Origin: CAVLDP01 sp963661945
GTDB lineage: Bacteria > Bacillota > Clostridia > Lachnospirales > Lachnospiraceae
Direction: 5' to 3'
Assembly: GCA_963661945.1 (NCBI GenBank)
Contig: CAVLDP010000025.1
Span: 1-25,321, forward strand
Length of the DNA stretch: 25,321 nt
A program made the translations under genes and the position numbers. The notes under the pieces are model-generated. The model worked only from the letters and a program-made list of their open reading frames with translations, was not told the DNA's origin and searched no databases. This document shows positions 8,527 through 16,224 of this stretch, piece by piece; positions within the stretch are counted from its first letter, which is position 1, and every line of letters begins with the position of its first letter.

Positions 8527-10212
8527 ATGGAGAACCGCAACGTTGTAAAATCAATACTTTCTATTATTTTTGCGGCTGCGACTTTCTTTGTGGTTGTCTA
8601 TTTTTTGTACTTTTTAGGATTTCGCTCCAGCCAATCATCTTATGAGTATGAATTTACGGATGGTTGGACGATAGCAGTAAATGAAGACAAGGTCTATGAG
8701 GATGTTGACCTTACATCATTTGTATTTGAGGAGCGGATACATTCTGGAGATAAGATTGTTCTTAGGAATACGCTTCCTCGAACTGTTGTATCTGCCTGCT
8801 CCGCCAGAATTCTACTATATCTTAGTAGCGTTGAGGTTAAGGTAGATGGCCATCTGGTTTATACCTATGGCTATATCGATCAATTGAAGGGGCATTTTAT
8901 AGGAAGTGGGTATCATTTTGCCAGCCTTCCGGCTGATGCAGCTGGTAAGGAGATTGAGATTACCATTTATCCGAATGCAACGGCTGCCTTTACCAGCATA
9001 CCGAAGATTCTGCTTATTGCATCGGGTTATACGATGAATCAATTCTTCAGGGAGCATGTTTTGTCCATCTTCTGTGGAATTTTCCTCTTCATGCTAGGTC
9101 TTATTATAACAGTAGCATCGATTGTAGCTCATTCGAAGAACAGTATTTATAGAGGGCTGATTCATATTGGCGTCTTCAGCCTGAATATTGGTGCATGGAC
9201 ACTTTGTAATTCCAAGGTTATGCAGATTTATTCCATGAATTATAGTGTAAATACTGGGCTGGAATATTTTTCTCTATATTTCTCAATTCCGTCGATGATT
9301 GCGTTCCTAATTACCATGAGACAGGATGGAAAGCGGTGGAAGGACATGGTTCTAAAGGGACTATTCCTACTAACTTTAGGATATGCAGTCGTTACCTTCC
9401 TGCTTCATATGAGCGGAATAATCTATTATCCAAGTACGGTTACCTTGTTTCATGTGCTATCAATCTTCTCCGTTTTTGTTGTGATTATTGCTGGACTTAA
9501 GCCTTGGCATGATATGAATATTGAGGAGAAGGTATTAAATATTGGTCTCATCGAGATCTTCTTCTTTGGAATTATTGATGTATTTCGTTTTAATATTCAG
9601 AAGTATCTTGTACCAGATAATGAATTTTTGAGCCAGTCAGTTCTTCCGATTGGAACCATTATTTTTATTATTTTCTTACTTGTGAGTTATATCGTCTATA
9701 TCTATTCCAAGGCACTTACCATTAACGAGAAGAAGACGCTTACGAAGATGGCCTTTCAGGATCAGCTTACTGGACTATATAATCGAGCTGAGGCAGATCG
9801 TTTATTTATAGAACTTGATGCAGCTGTGACTCCTTATGCCATTATCAATATGGATCTGAATGGACTAAAAGCAACAAATGATATCTATGGCCATGCAATG
9901 GGAGATTTGCTCTTGCAGAAGTTCTCAGGAATCCTTCTGTCATCCTTCTCTGAGATTGGAACCTGCATCAGAATGGGCGGAGATGAGTTCTTGGTAGTGA
10001 TTCTAGATTATGACCGTGAGAGAATCAACCGATGCATTAAGCATATGGAGGAATTAGAGAGAACGTCATCTGCATCTCTTAAATTCACGATTTCTGCTGC
10101 TTATGGCATCGCATACTCAGATGAAGATGACCTTCAGTCTTCTGAGAAGGTATATCAGCTTGCAGATCGAAGAATGTATGAGAGAAAAGAATCGATGAAG
10201 CAGGGGAGATAG
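8527..10212 (+). CDS. 7TM-sensor diguanylate cyclase (GGDEF), paralogue of the gene at 4867
   Basis: A 561-residue protein with the same plan as the cyclase at 4867-6567: membrane anchor (about 9-31), outside beta domain (VEVKVDGHLVYTYG near residue 104), seven membrane helices (177-397) and a GGDEF domain with DQLTG and an intact GGDEF at 484-488. It is expected to make cyclic di-GMP in response to an outside or membrane signal. The inhibitory RxxD site is absent here too (SEIG in its place). The two proteins look like diverged duplicates, with shared features such as HIGVFSLNIGAWTLCN against CIGVFSVLIGTWTSCN. AGGAG lies seven bases before the ATG. It sits between glmM and a RACo-like gene that begins four bases after its stop, so translation may be coupled. 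Confidence 0.92.
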   Translation: MENRNVVKSILSIIFAAATFFVVVYFLYFLGFRSSQSSYEYEFTDGWTIAVNEDKVYEDVDLTSFVFEERIHSGDKIVLRNTLPRTVVSACSARILLYLSSVEVKVDGHLVYTYGYIDQLKGHFIGSGYHFASLPADAAGKEIEITIYPNATAAFTSIPKILLIASGYTMNQFFREHVLSIFCGIFLFMLGLIITVASIVAHSKNSIYRGLIHIGVFSLNIGAWTLCNSKVMQIYSMNYSVNTGLEYFSLYFSIPSMIAFLITMRQDGKRWKDMVLKGLFLLTLGYAVVTFLLHMSGIIYYPSTVTLFHVLSIFSVFVVIIAGLKPWHDMNIEEKVLNIGLIEIFFFGIIDVFRFNIQKYLVPDNEFLSQSVLPIGTIIFIIFLLVSYIVYIYSKALTINEKKTLTKMAFQDQLTGLYNRAEADRLFIELDAAVTPYAIINMDLNGLKATNDIYGHAMGDLLLQKFSGILLSSFSEIGTCIRMGGDEFLVVILDYDRERINRCIKHMEELERTSSASLKFTISAAYGIAYSDEDDLQSSEKVYQLADRRMYERKESMKQGR

Positions 10213-10216
10213 GAAC

Positions 10217-11707
10217 ATGCAGATAGTCACACTTAGGCCAGATGGAAAGAAAACAATTGCGGAACTAGTCCATGATTCTGGGATTTCCTGGTCTCTTCCA
10301 TGCGGTGGAAATGGTCTATGTGGAGGCTGTAAGATTCGTGTGATCTCTGGTGCGCCAGACCCTATTGATCAGGAGAGGGCAATTATATCTGAGGAGGAGC
10401 TTTTATCTGGCTATCGCTTGGCTTGTCGCTGTCGTCCGTCACTGGATTTTACGATAGAGCTTCCTGATGAAGATAAAGTGGATGTACTTTCCGTGGAGAA
10501 GGATAGGAATTCGGCTGAGAATCGACTTATGGATTCCTATGAGACAAGAGGAGGAATCAAGCTTGCAATAGATATTGGGACGACTACAATAGCAGTTGCA
10601 TCAGTTGATGCCTCCAGTGGTCGGATTCTTGCAACGACTGGATGCTTGAATCACCAGAGGCAATATGGCACAGATGTACTCAGCCGCATTCAATATGGAA
10701 TGGAGAATTCCGTTCTTTCCTTACAGGAGTCTGTAGCCAGGGATGTAGATTCCTGTATTAGGAAGCTATCTCAGGAACTTAGGCTTGATCTTACGGATAC
10801 TTATCGTATCATTTCCTGTAATACATCCATGCGCTATTTCTATATGGGCTATGATGTAAAAGAGCTTGGGATAGCCCCATTTCTTGCAGAACAGAATTCT
10901 TATGAATGTTACGGAAGAGATGTGATTCTTCCTGGAATTTCCGCCTTTGTAGGCGGAGATATTGTATCTGGAATGTATGCCCTCAATTTGGATAGAATGG
11001 ACGGATTGGTTCTTTTTCTTGATTTGGGCACCAATGGTGAATTAGTGCTCGGCGGAAGAGAAGGCTTCCTATCTACATCAACTTCCTGTGGTCCTGCTTT
11101 TGAGGCTGGTTCAATATCTGCTGGAGTTGCATCTATTCCTGGAGCAATATATTCAACGAAATTAATCTCTGGCTTTATGAAATGCTCTACGATTGAGGGA
11201 GAGAGAGCCCTTGGAATCTGTGGCTCTGGTGTCATTTCCATTGTGTCAGAATTGCTGAGAAATGAACTGATTGATCATACTGGAAAGCTGGTTGACCCCT
11301 ATTTTGAAGAAGGCTTTCCAGTTTGCAGACTTTCTTCTGGAGAGACAATTACATTTACACAGGATGATATCAGACAGGTTCAAATGGCAAAGGCTGCAAT
11401 ACGTGCAGGAATCGAGAAGCTTCTTACTCTAGCAGAAGTAAGCTACGAGGATATAAGCCATGTATATCTTGCGGGTGGCTTTGGAAGTGGACTTGATCTA
11501 GATGCGGTATATCGCATTGGCTTGCTTCCGGATAAGCTTTTAGGATGCACGGAAGTAGTTGGCAATACATCCTTACAAGGTGCAATTCGTTTTGCTATAC
11601 GTCCAGATCGAGATCGAATAGAAAAAATCGCCTCCATGTCTACCAGCATTGAGCTGGCAAATGAAGACGATTTTGAAGAAATGTATATAAAATATATGAA
11701 TTTCTAA
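10217..11707 (+). CDS. RACo-like ferredoxin/ASKHA ATPase (DUF4445), corrinoid-reactivation type
   Basis: A 496-residue protein with an N-terminal [2Fe-2S] ferredoxin domain (C29, C35, C38 and C70; motif CGGNGLCGGC) joined to an ATPase of the actin/HSP70 fold beginning at residue 114 (IKLAIDIGTTTIAV). Later conserved pieces include LDLGTNGELVLGG, SISAGVASIPGAI and YLAGGFGSGLDLD. Relatives (RACo, RamA) spend ATP to reduce inactive cob(II)amide in corrinoid methyl-transfer proteins. This copy is shorter than RACo of acetogens (about 630) because little linker separates the domains. No corrinoid protein or methyltransferase gene is nearby, so the target is unknown. AGGGGAG inside the end of the previous gene serves as ribosome binding site. 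The gene ends 21 bases from a convergent gene with no hairpin between. Confidence 0.85.
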   Translation: MQIVTLRPDGKKTIAELVHDSGISWSLPCGGNGLCGGCKIRVISGAPDPIDQERAIISEEELLSGYRLACRCRPSLDFTIELPDEDKVDVLSVEKDRNSAENRLMDSYETRGGIKLAIDIGTTTIAVASVDASSGRILATTGCLNHQRQYGTDVLSRIQYGMENSVLSLQESVARDVDSCIRKLSQELRLDLTDTYRIISCNTSMRYFYMGYDVKELGIAPFLAEQNSYECYGRDVILPGISAFVGGDIVSGMYALNLDRMDGLVLFLDLGTNGELVLGGREGFLSTSTSCGPAFEAGSISAGVASIPGAIYSTKLISGFMKCSTIEGERALGICGSGVISIVSELLRNELIDHTGKLVDPYFEEGFPVCRLSSGETITFTQDDIRQVQMAKAAIRAGIEKLLTLAEVSYEDISHVYLAGGFGSGLDLDAVYRIGLLPDKLLGCTEVVGNTSLQGAIRFAIRPDRDRIEKIASMSTSIELANEDDFEEMYIKYMNF

Positions 11708-11728
11708 TTATATCCAGAACTCTAACAA

Positions 11729-12958
11729 TTATAGGTTGGCAGGCTGGCCATTTATGGTGGCTGCATCATCCTCTGCTAGAGGGATGACGATACAACGCTG
11801 TCCATCCACGAAGGCAGTTGAGATTTCATTAACCTTCTCTTCTGAGACACGTACTACGATATCGATATCCTTGCCTTCGGTGTTGATGACGCCGGCTTCC
11901 TCTAATTGTTCTGTCAGCTCTACAACCTTTTCTTCGAGAATTTTCTTCTCAACACGGTTCTCATTATCCTTCAGAACCTTGGTATTAAGAAGCTCTTCTG
12001 CGGCAGGGGCTTCGTCCTGGAAGAATTCCACAAATTCATCCTTTACCTTATTGGCACGGTCTTCAGAGAGACCGCTTTCCTCGAGAATATTTACTACCTG
12101 CTCTGGCTCCATAATAATTGGGTCGTCCTTCTCGTGAAGAGGAGCTTCCTCTTCGATGAAGCTGTTAAGTGTAGCCTGAACGTCAATAATGATATCATCG
12201 AGATCTTCATTTTCTGGTCCCATGACCTTTGCAACCATATTGGTAAAGGCATTCTGCTTCTCAGTAGAGGTATATTTGGAAGGGCAGCCGAGACCATTTT
12301 CCCAGAATTCCTTGTGAGGCTCTACCGCATTCTTGGTATAGCAGAGGATGCTGTGGATATCAGAGGAGCGATCCGTAAAGGATGGGAATAAGAATCCGGT
12401 ATCTGTAGCACCTACCACCCAATCGCGGTCGAGTGGCGTGATAGAATTCTTGTCCTCATTGTAACCAAGGCCTGGCTTGGAAAGTGCAACGGGACAGATT
12501 GCGCAGATGATATATTCATAGACCTCTTCTGATTCATCGAGTCCGAGTTCATCTGTTGTCTTAAGAGGTACATCATAGATATCATGATAGAGTAGAATTA
12601 GGTAGTTTCCTACATAATCATAGGTCTCAATGACATGGTCGTAGAAGGCATCAAGCATTTCATCATCTTCTAGACCGCTCTTCTTTAAGGCCATCAGTGA
12701 TTGCTGTGGACCACCATTCAATTCGGTTTCGGTTGGAAAGGATAGCTCTATTAAGTTATTGCCGAGCTTTCCGGATAGGGTCTTATTAGCCAGCTCCAGA
12801 TATTTATGGAATTCATCATCCTCGAGATTTAAGAAGGATTCGCGGAATTTTACGACCTTGTTCTTTGAGGAATCGACATAGCAACCGACCATTTTATTGA
12901 TGGAACAGCTTTCTTTTTTGAGCCGTCTCTTGATTTCTGTAACTTCTCTTTTGTTCAT
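11729..12958 (-). CDS. DUF4317 family protein, function unknown
   Basis: A 409-residue protein that I recognise as DUF4317, a family typical of Lachnospiraceae and other Clostridia. It opens MNKREVTEIKRRLKKESC, has a central globular region with YEYIICAICPVALSKPGLGY, and ends in a charged, probably coiled-coil stretch rich in Glu, Lys and Leu (KKILEEKVVELTEQLEEAG). No membrane segment or catalytic motif is seen. The frame is open for 30 more codons upstream, but the start at 12958 is preferred because GGAG stands eight bases before it and the family begins with this sequence; the longer start at 13048 would include the promoter. It diverges from asnS and converges on the RACo-like gene. Role unknown. 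Confidence 0.88.
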   Translation of the reverse strand: MNKREVTEIKRRLKKESCSINKMVGCYVDSSKNKVVKFRESFLNLEDDEFHKYLELANKTLSGKLGNNLIELSFPTETELNGGPQQSLMALKKSGLEDDEMLDAFYDHVIETYDYVGNYLILLYHDIYDVPLKTTDELGLDESEEVYEYIICAICPVALSKPGLGYNEDKNSITPLDRDWVVGATDTGFLFPSFTDRSSDIHSILCYTKNAVEPHKEFWENGLGCPSKYTSTEKQNAFTNMVAKVMGPENEDLDDIIIDVQATLNSFIEEEAPLHEKDDPIIMEPEQVVNILEESGLSEDRANKVKDEFVEFFQDEAPAAEELLNTKVLKDNENRVEKKILEEKVVELTEQLEEAGVINTEGKDIDIVVRVSEEKVNEISTAFVDGQRCIVIPLAEDDAATINGQPANL

Positions 12959-12995
12959 ATTTGTATCTCCAATATCTTCATATTCAGCATTTTCT

Positions 12996-13024
12996 ATTAT
13001 AAAGATTTGAAACCTTTCTCTCAA
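12996..13024 (-). promoter_or_regulatory. promoter of the DUF4317 gene
   Basis: On the minus strand TTGAGA (13019-13024) and TATAAT (12996-13001) are exactly 17 bases apart. This places the RNA start near 12989, about 30 bases before the chosen ATG, and argues against the longer reading frame. Confidence 0.8.
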
Positions 13025-13048
13025 GTGAAATCCTTTATTGATTTTCAC
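13025..13048. promoter_or_regulatory. inverted repeat between divergent promoters (candidate operator)
   Basis: GTGAAA (13025-13030) and TTTCAC (13043-13048) form a six-base inverted repeat lying between and partly over the back-to-back -35 boxes of the DUF4317 and asnS promoters. A second small palindrome, CACT-TT-AGTG (13048-13057), lies in the asnS spacer. The position suits a shared regulator, but the arms are short and could be chance. Confidence 0.3.
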
Positions 13049-13066
13049 ACTTTAGTGAGTTAAACT
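13038..13066 (+). promoter_or_regulatory. promoter of the asnS-asnA-yerC operon
   Basis: TTGATT (13038-13043) and TAAACT (13061-13066) with a 17-base spacer. RNA would start near 13073, leaving a leader of under 30 bases before asnS, too short for a T-box. Confidence 0.65.
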
Positions 13067-13100
13067 AGATGATGATTTTTAGACTATCGGAGGATATATC

Positions 13101-14498
13101 ATGGTTGAATTACTAGAGCTGAGAAAGCTTCATCATGAATTTAGAGATTATGACGGCAAGGAGATTACCGTTGGTGGTTGGGTGCGCAGTATTCGCGACT
13201 CTAAGACCTTTGGTTTTATGGTGTTAAATGATGGCACCTTCTTTGAACCTCTTCAGGTCGTATTTTCAGAAGAGAAGATTGATAATTTCCAGGAGATTGC
13301 TAAGTTAAATGTTGGCGCTGCTGTAATTGTGACTGGTACTCTTGTACTTACTCCAGATGCCAAGCAGCCTTATGAGGTGCAGGCAACTTCTATTGTAGTA
13401 GAGGGTACATCAACTCCAGATTATCCTCTGCAGAAGAAGCGTCATTCTATGGAATATTTGCGTACGATTTCTCATTTACGTCCTCGTACCAATACATTCC
13501 AGGCAGTATTTCGTGTGCGTTCTGTTGCAGCATATGCGATTCATAAGTTCTTCCAGGAGAGAGATTTCGTATATGTACATACTCCACTGATCACTGGCTC
13601 TGACTGTGAGGGTGCAGGTGAGATGTTCCAGGTTACGACTATGGATCTTAAGAATATTCCTATGACAGAAGAGGGAACGGTTGATTTTTCACAGGATTTC
13701 TTTGGCAAGCCAACGAATCTTACGGTTTCTGGTCAGCTGAACGGTGAGACCTTTGCTATGGCATTTAAGAACATCTATACCTTTGGTCCAACCTTCCGTG
13801 CAGAGAATTCGAATACCACTCGTCATGCGGCAGAATTCTGGATGATTGAGCCAGAGATTGCTTTCGCAGATTTGAATGATGATATGGAACTTGCTGAGAG
13901 CATGCTAAAATATGTGATTTCCTATGTCTTAGATCATTGTCCTGAGGAGATGGCCTTCTTCAATCAGTTTGTAGATAAGGGCCTGATCGAGCGACTTGAG
14001 CATGTTGCAAATTCCGATTTTGGACGTATCACTTATACAGATGCAGTTGCTGAACTTGAGAAGCATAATGATGAATTTGATTACAAGGTATTCTGGGGTT
14101 GCGATTTACAGACAGAGCACGAGAGATATCTGACAGAACAGATCTTTAAGAGACCAGTATTTGTTACAGATTACCCTAAGGAAATTAAGGCTTTCTATAT
14201 GAAGCTGAACGAGGATGGTAAGACAGTTGCTGCTATGGATTGTCTTGTCCCTGGTATTGGTGAGATTATCGGTGGAAGCCAGAGAGAGGACAATTACGAT
14301 GTCCTGGTTTCACGTATTAAGGAACTTGGCATGCAGGAGGATTCTTACGACTTCTATCTGGATCTTCGTAAGTATGGCTCTGCGCGTCATGCAGGATTCG
14401 GTCTTGGATTTGAGCGAGCTGTTATGTACCTTACAGGAATGAGTAATATTCGTGATGTACTGCCATTCCCACGTACTGTAGGTAATTGTGAGCTTTAA
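13101..14498 (+). CDS. asnS: asparaginyl-tRNA synthetase
   Basis: A 465-residue class IIb aminoacyl-tRNA synthetase that charges tRNA-Asn with asparagine. The N-terminal OB-fold anticodon-binding domain covers residues 17-105 (VGGWVRSIRDSKTFGFMVLN). The catalytic core carries motif 2 at 232 (FRAENSNTTRHAAEFW) and motif 3 at 432 (GFGLGFERAVMYLTG), followed by the AsnRS ending RDVLPFPRTVG. The GAGEMFQVTT segment after the substrate loop is typical of AsnRS rather than AspRS. GGAGG is placed well before the ATG. The asparagine synthetase asnA follows after 17 bases, so the operon makes asparagine and loads it onto tRNA. No T-box leader is present, unlike many Firmicutes synthetase genes. Confidence 0.97.
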   Translation: MVELLELRKLHHEFRDYDGKEITVGGWVRSIRDSKTFGFMVLNDGTFFEPLQVVFSEEKIDNFQEIAKLNVGAAVIVTGTLVLTPDAKQPYEVQATSIVVEGTSTPDYPLQKKRHSMEYLRTISHLRPRTNTFQAVFRVRSVAAYAIHKFFQERDFVYVHTPLITGSDCEGAGEMFQVTTMDLKNIPMTEEGTVDFSQDFFGKPTNLTVSGQLNGETFAMAFKNIYTFGPTFRAENSNTTRHAAEFWMIEPEIAFADLNDDMELAESMLKYVISYVLDHCPEEMAFFNQFVDKGLIERLEHVANSDFGRITYTDAVAELEKHNDEFDYKVFWGCDLQTEHERYLTEQIFKRPVFVTDYPKEIKAFYMKLNEDGKTVAAMDCLVPGIGEIIGGSQREDNYDVLVSRIKELGMQEDSYDFYLDLRKYGSARHAGFGLGFERAVMYLTGMSNIRDVLPFPRTVGNCEL

Positions 14499-14515
14499 TA
14501 GAAGGAGTACTTGAA

Positions 14516-15526
14516 ATGGGAAGGATTATTATACCAGAGGATTATGAGAATCCACTGGATCTTAAGGAAACACAAATTGCAATCAAGAGGGTAAAGGATT
14601 TCTTCCAGAGTCAGCTTGCAACAGAACTTAATCTGCATAGAGTATCTGCCCCTCTCTTTGTTACACCAGAGTCAGGACTGAATGATAACCTAAATGGTGT
14701 GGAGAGACCGGTTTCCTTTGGGATTAAGGAATTAGATGATAAGGAAGTAGAGGTCGTACATTCTCTTGCCAAATGGAAGAGAATGGCCCTCGGAAGATAT
14801 GGCTTTTCTGTTGGCGAAGGCCTCTATACAGATATGAATGCGATTCGCAGAGATGAAGATACGGATAACATCCATTCAATCTATGTGGATCAGTGGGATT
14901 GGGAGAAGGTTATTACGAAGGAAATGCGTACTCGTGATACTCTTCATACAACTGTGAAGTCTGTGTATGAAGCCCTTCGTGTTACTGAGAAATTCATGAG
15001 CAATCACTATGATTTTGTTTCCTGCATTCTTCCAGAAGAGATTACTTTTGTGACTTCTCAGGAGCTGGAGGATACTTATCCTGATCTCACCCCAAAGGAG
15101 AGAGAATACAAGGTTGCTAAGCTTCATGGTGCTGTGTTTATTGAGCAGATTGGTGGCGCCATGGCATCTGGAGACAAGCATGATGGACGTGCACCGGATT
15201 ATGACGATTGGTCGCTAAATGGCGATATCATTGTCTATTATCCAGTCCTTGATATTGCACTTGAATTATCCTCCATGGGTATTCGTGTTGACGAGGATGC
15301 ACTTTTGCGTCAGCTAGAGATTGCAGGTTGCAAAGAGCGCGCCGAGCTTGATTTCCAGAAATCGATTCTGGAGCAGAAAGTTCCATATACGATTGGCGGC
15401 GGTATTGGTCAGTCAAGAATCTGTATGTTCTTCTTGCGCAAGGCTCATATTGGTGAGGTTCAGGTGTCTATATGGCCTAAGGAAGAGGTAGATTACGCGG
15501 CAGAACGCGGAGTGATTATTTTATAA
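14516..15526 (+). CDS. asnA: aspartate--ammonia ligase (asparagine synthetase A)
   Basis: A 336-residue ammonia-dependent asparagine synthetase, which makes asparagine from aspartate, ammonia and ATP (AMP-forming). It is a class II synthetase-like fold of the family's usual length (about 330-340). Conserved stretches include SAPLFVTPESGLNDNLNG, HSLAKWKRMALGRYGF, YVDQWDWEKVI and the C-terminal TIGGGIGQSRICM loop. GAAGGAG precedes the ATG, 17 bases after asnS stops. Being behind asnS places substrate supply and tRNA charging in one transcript. The enzyme depends on free ammonia, fitting an ammonia-rich gut or rumen habitat; that last point is inference. Confidence 0.97.
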   Translation: MGRIIIPEDYENPLDLKETQIAIKRVKDFFQSQLATELNLHRVSAPLFVTPESGLNDNLNGVERPVSFGIKELDDKEVEVVHSLAKWKRMALGRYGFSVGEGLYTDMNAIRRDEDTDNIHSIYVDQWDWEKVITKEMRTRDTLHTTVKSVYEALRVTEKFMSNHYDFVSCILPEEITFVTSQELEDTYPDLTPKEREYKVAKLHGAVFIEQIGGAMASGDKHDGRAPDYDDWSLNGDIIVYYPVLDIALELSSMGIRVDEDALLRQLEIAGCKERAELDFQKSILEQKVPYTIGGGIGQSRICMFFLRKAHIGEVQVSIWPKEEVDYAAERGVIIL

Positions 15527-15565
15527 ATGACATTGCCATTATTTGAAGAAGAGGAGTGATAGGTT

Positions 15566-15850
15566 TTGGGTAAGAACTTACACGATGCGGGGATGGATCA
15601 CCTGATGGATGGGATTCTCACATTGCAGACCAGAGAAGAAGCATATCAATTTTTGGAAGATTTATGTACGGTAAATGAACTTGAAGCAATTAACCAGCGC
15701 TTCCAGGTTGCAGGTATGCTTAGAGAAGAGAAGACATATCTTGATATTGCCAAAGAAACTGGTGCATCAACGGCGACAATTAGTCGTGTGAATCGAGCAC
15801 TGAATTATGGTAATGATGGATATGATTTGGTCTTAGACCGTCTAAAATAA
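15566..15850 (+). CDS. yerC: YerC/YecD-type TrpR-like transcriptional regulator
   Basis: A 94-residue all-helical protein of the TrpR/YerC/YecD family. The C-terminal helix-turn-helix is near residues 53-77 (TYLDIAKETGASTATISRVN), and the ending NYGNDGYDLVL is characteristic of YerC. It starts with TTG at 15566, chosen because GAGGAG (15551-15556) stands nine bases ahead; the first ATG would remove the N-terminal helix. It follows asnA after 39 bases without a terminator and is closed by the hairpin at 15876, so it is probably the third gene of the asparagine operon. In Bacillus yerC lies near pcrA instead. Its DNA target is not known; regulation of its own operon is a possibility. Confidence 0.88.
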   Translation: MGKNLHDAGMDHLMDGILTLQTREEAYQFLEDLCTVNELEAINQRFQVAGMLREEKTYLDIAKETGASTATISRVNRALNYGNDGYDLVLDRLK

Positions 15851-15875
15851 TGTGCGAATAGGTTGATTACAGAGG

Positions 15876-15904
15876 AACCGAGGCTTTTTAGCCTTGGTTT
15901 TTTT
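15876..15904 (+). terminator. terminator of the asnS-asnA-yerC operon
   Basis: Ten-bp stem AACCGAGGCT (15876-15885) / AGCCTTGGTT (15890-15899) with a TTTT loop and one G-U pair, followed by a run of T residues. Confidence 0.9.
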
Positions 15905-15923
15905 GTTTATAGAAATTTAATTT

Positions 15924-15952
15924 TTGCCTCGATTTTTTAATAGATTTTTAAT
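15924..15952 (+). promoter_or_regulatory. candidate promoter of the Tad-like module
   Basis: TTGCCT (15924-15929) and TTTAAT (15947-15952) are spaced by 17 bases, downstream of the preceding terminator. The RNA would have a leader of about 70 bases before the small membrane protein gene. No riboswitch structure was recognised in that leader. Confidence 0.4.
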
Positions 15953-16028
15953 TTGTTCTTTTACGGTTATCTGCTAGGATACCATCATTCCGGTTTCAAG
16001 TTTCTATATGTTTTGAGGGGAGATTATT

Positions 16029-16211
16029 ATGCAAGATATTTTGAAAGAGTATGGACCTGCGATGATTACTGTAGTTGCGATTATTTCATTACTAGTATTA
16101 GTGAAGTTCCTAATTGGAACGAATGCAGATGGAACAGTTGGAGCGGCGTTTAAGGATCTGCTTGAGTATTTCTTCAATACGGCAACTGGTACGATTAAAG
16201 GACAGGTTTAG
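16029..16211 (+). CDS. 60-aa single-pass membrane protein, leaderless Flp-pilin-like
   Basis: A small protein with a short N-terminus (MQDILKEYGPAM), one hydrophobic helix at about residues 11-30 and an amphipathic tail (AAFKDLLEYFFNTATG). The EYG at 7-9 directly before the helix recalls the E-Y positions of type IVb (Flp) pilins, but there is no basic leader and no glycine cleavage site before them. It would therefore be an Flp-like core that needs no prepilin peptidase, and none is encoded here. The start has GAGGGGAG seven bases upstream. It is 13 bases ahead of a secretion ATPase gene, strongly suggesting it is the substrate or a membrane subunit of that machine. A small-subunit or holin-like role cannot be excluded. 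Confidence 0.75.
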   Translation: MQDILKEYGPAMITVVAIISLLVLVKFLIGTNADGTVGAAFKDLLEYFFNTATGTIKGQV

Positions 16212-16224
16212 TAGGAGGGGGATT

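Noticed and set aside
11736..12391. Plus-strand open frames opposite the DUF4317 gene
   Set aside because: They are antisense shadows rich in Ser, Leu and Phe; the minus-strand frame has promoter, ribosome binding site and a recognised family.
12959..13048. Thirty extra N-terminal codons of the DUF4317 frame
   Set aside because: The extension overlaps the -10 and -35 boxes of its own promoter, and the internal ATG at 12958 has a good ribosome binding site.
13067..13100. T-box leader for asnS
   Set aside because: The leader from the likely promoter is under 30 bases, and no T-box sequence or terminator hairpin is present.
15905..16028. Possible riboswitch in the leader of the Tad-like module
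   Set aside because: No known riboswitch core (such as a cyclic di-GMP GEMM motif) or stable multi-stem fold was recognised.
15953..16153. Open frame of 66 codons overlapping the start of the 60-aa membrane protein
   Set aside because: It lacks a ribosome binding site and overlaps a better supported gene; its sequence is rich in Cys, Tyr and Trp as expected of an out-of-frame reading.
16114..16224. Upstream extension of the secretion ATPase
   Set aside because: It lies inside the 60-aa gene in another frame, while the ATG at 16225 has GGAGGGGG directly ahead.
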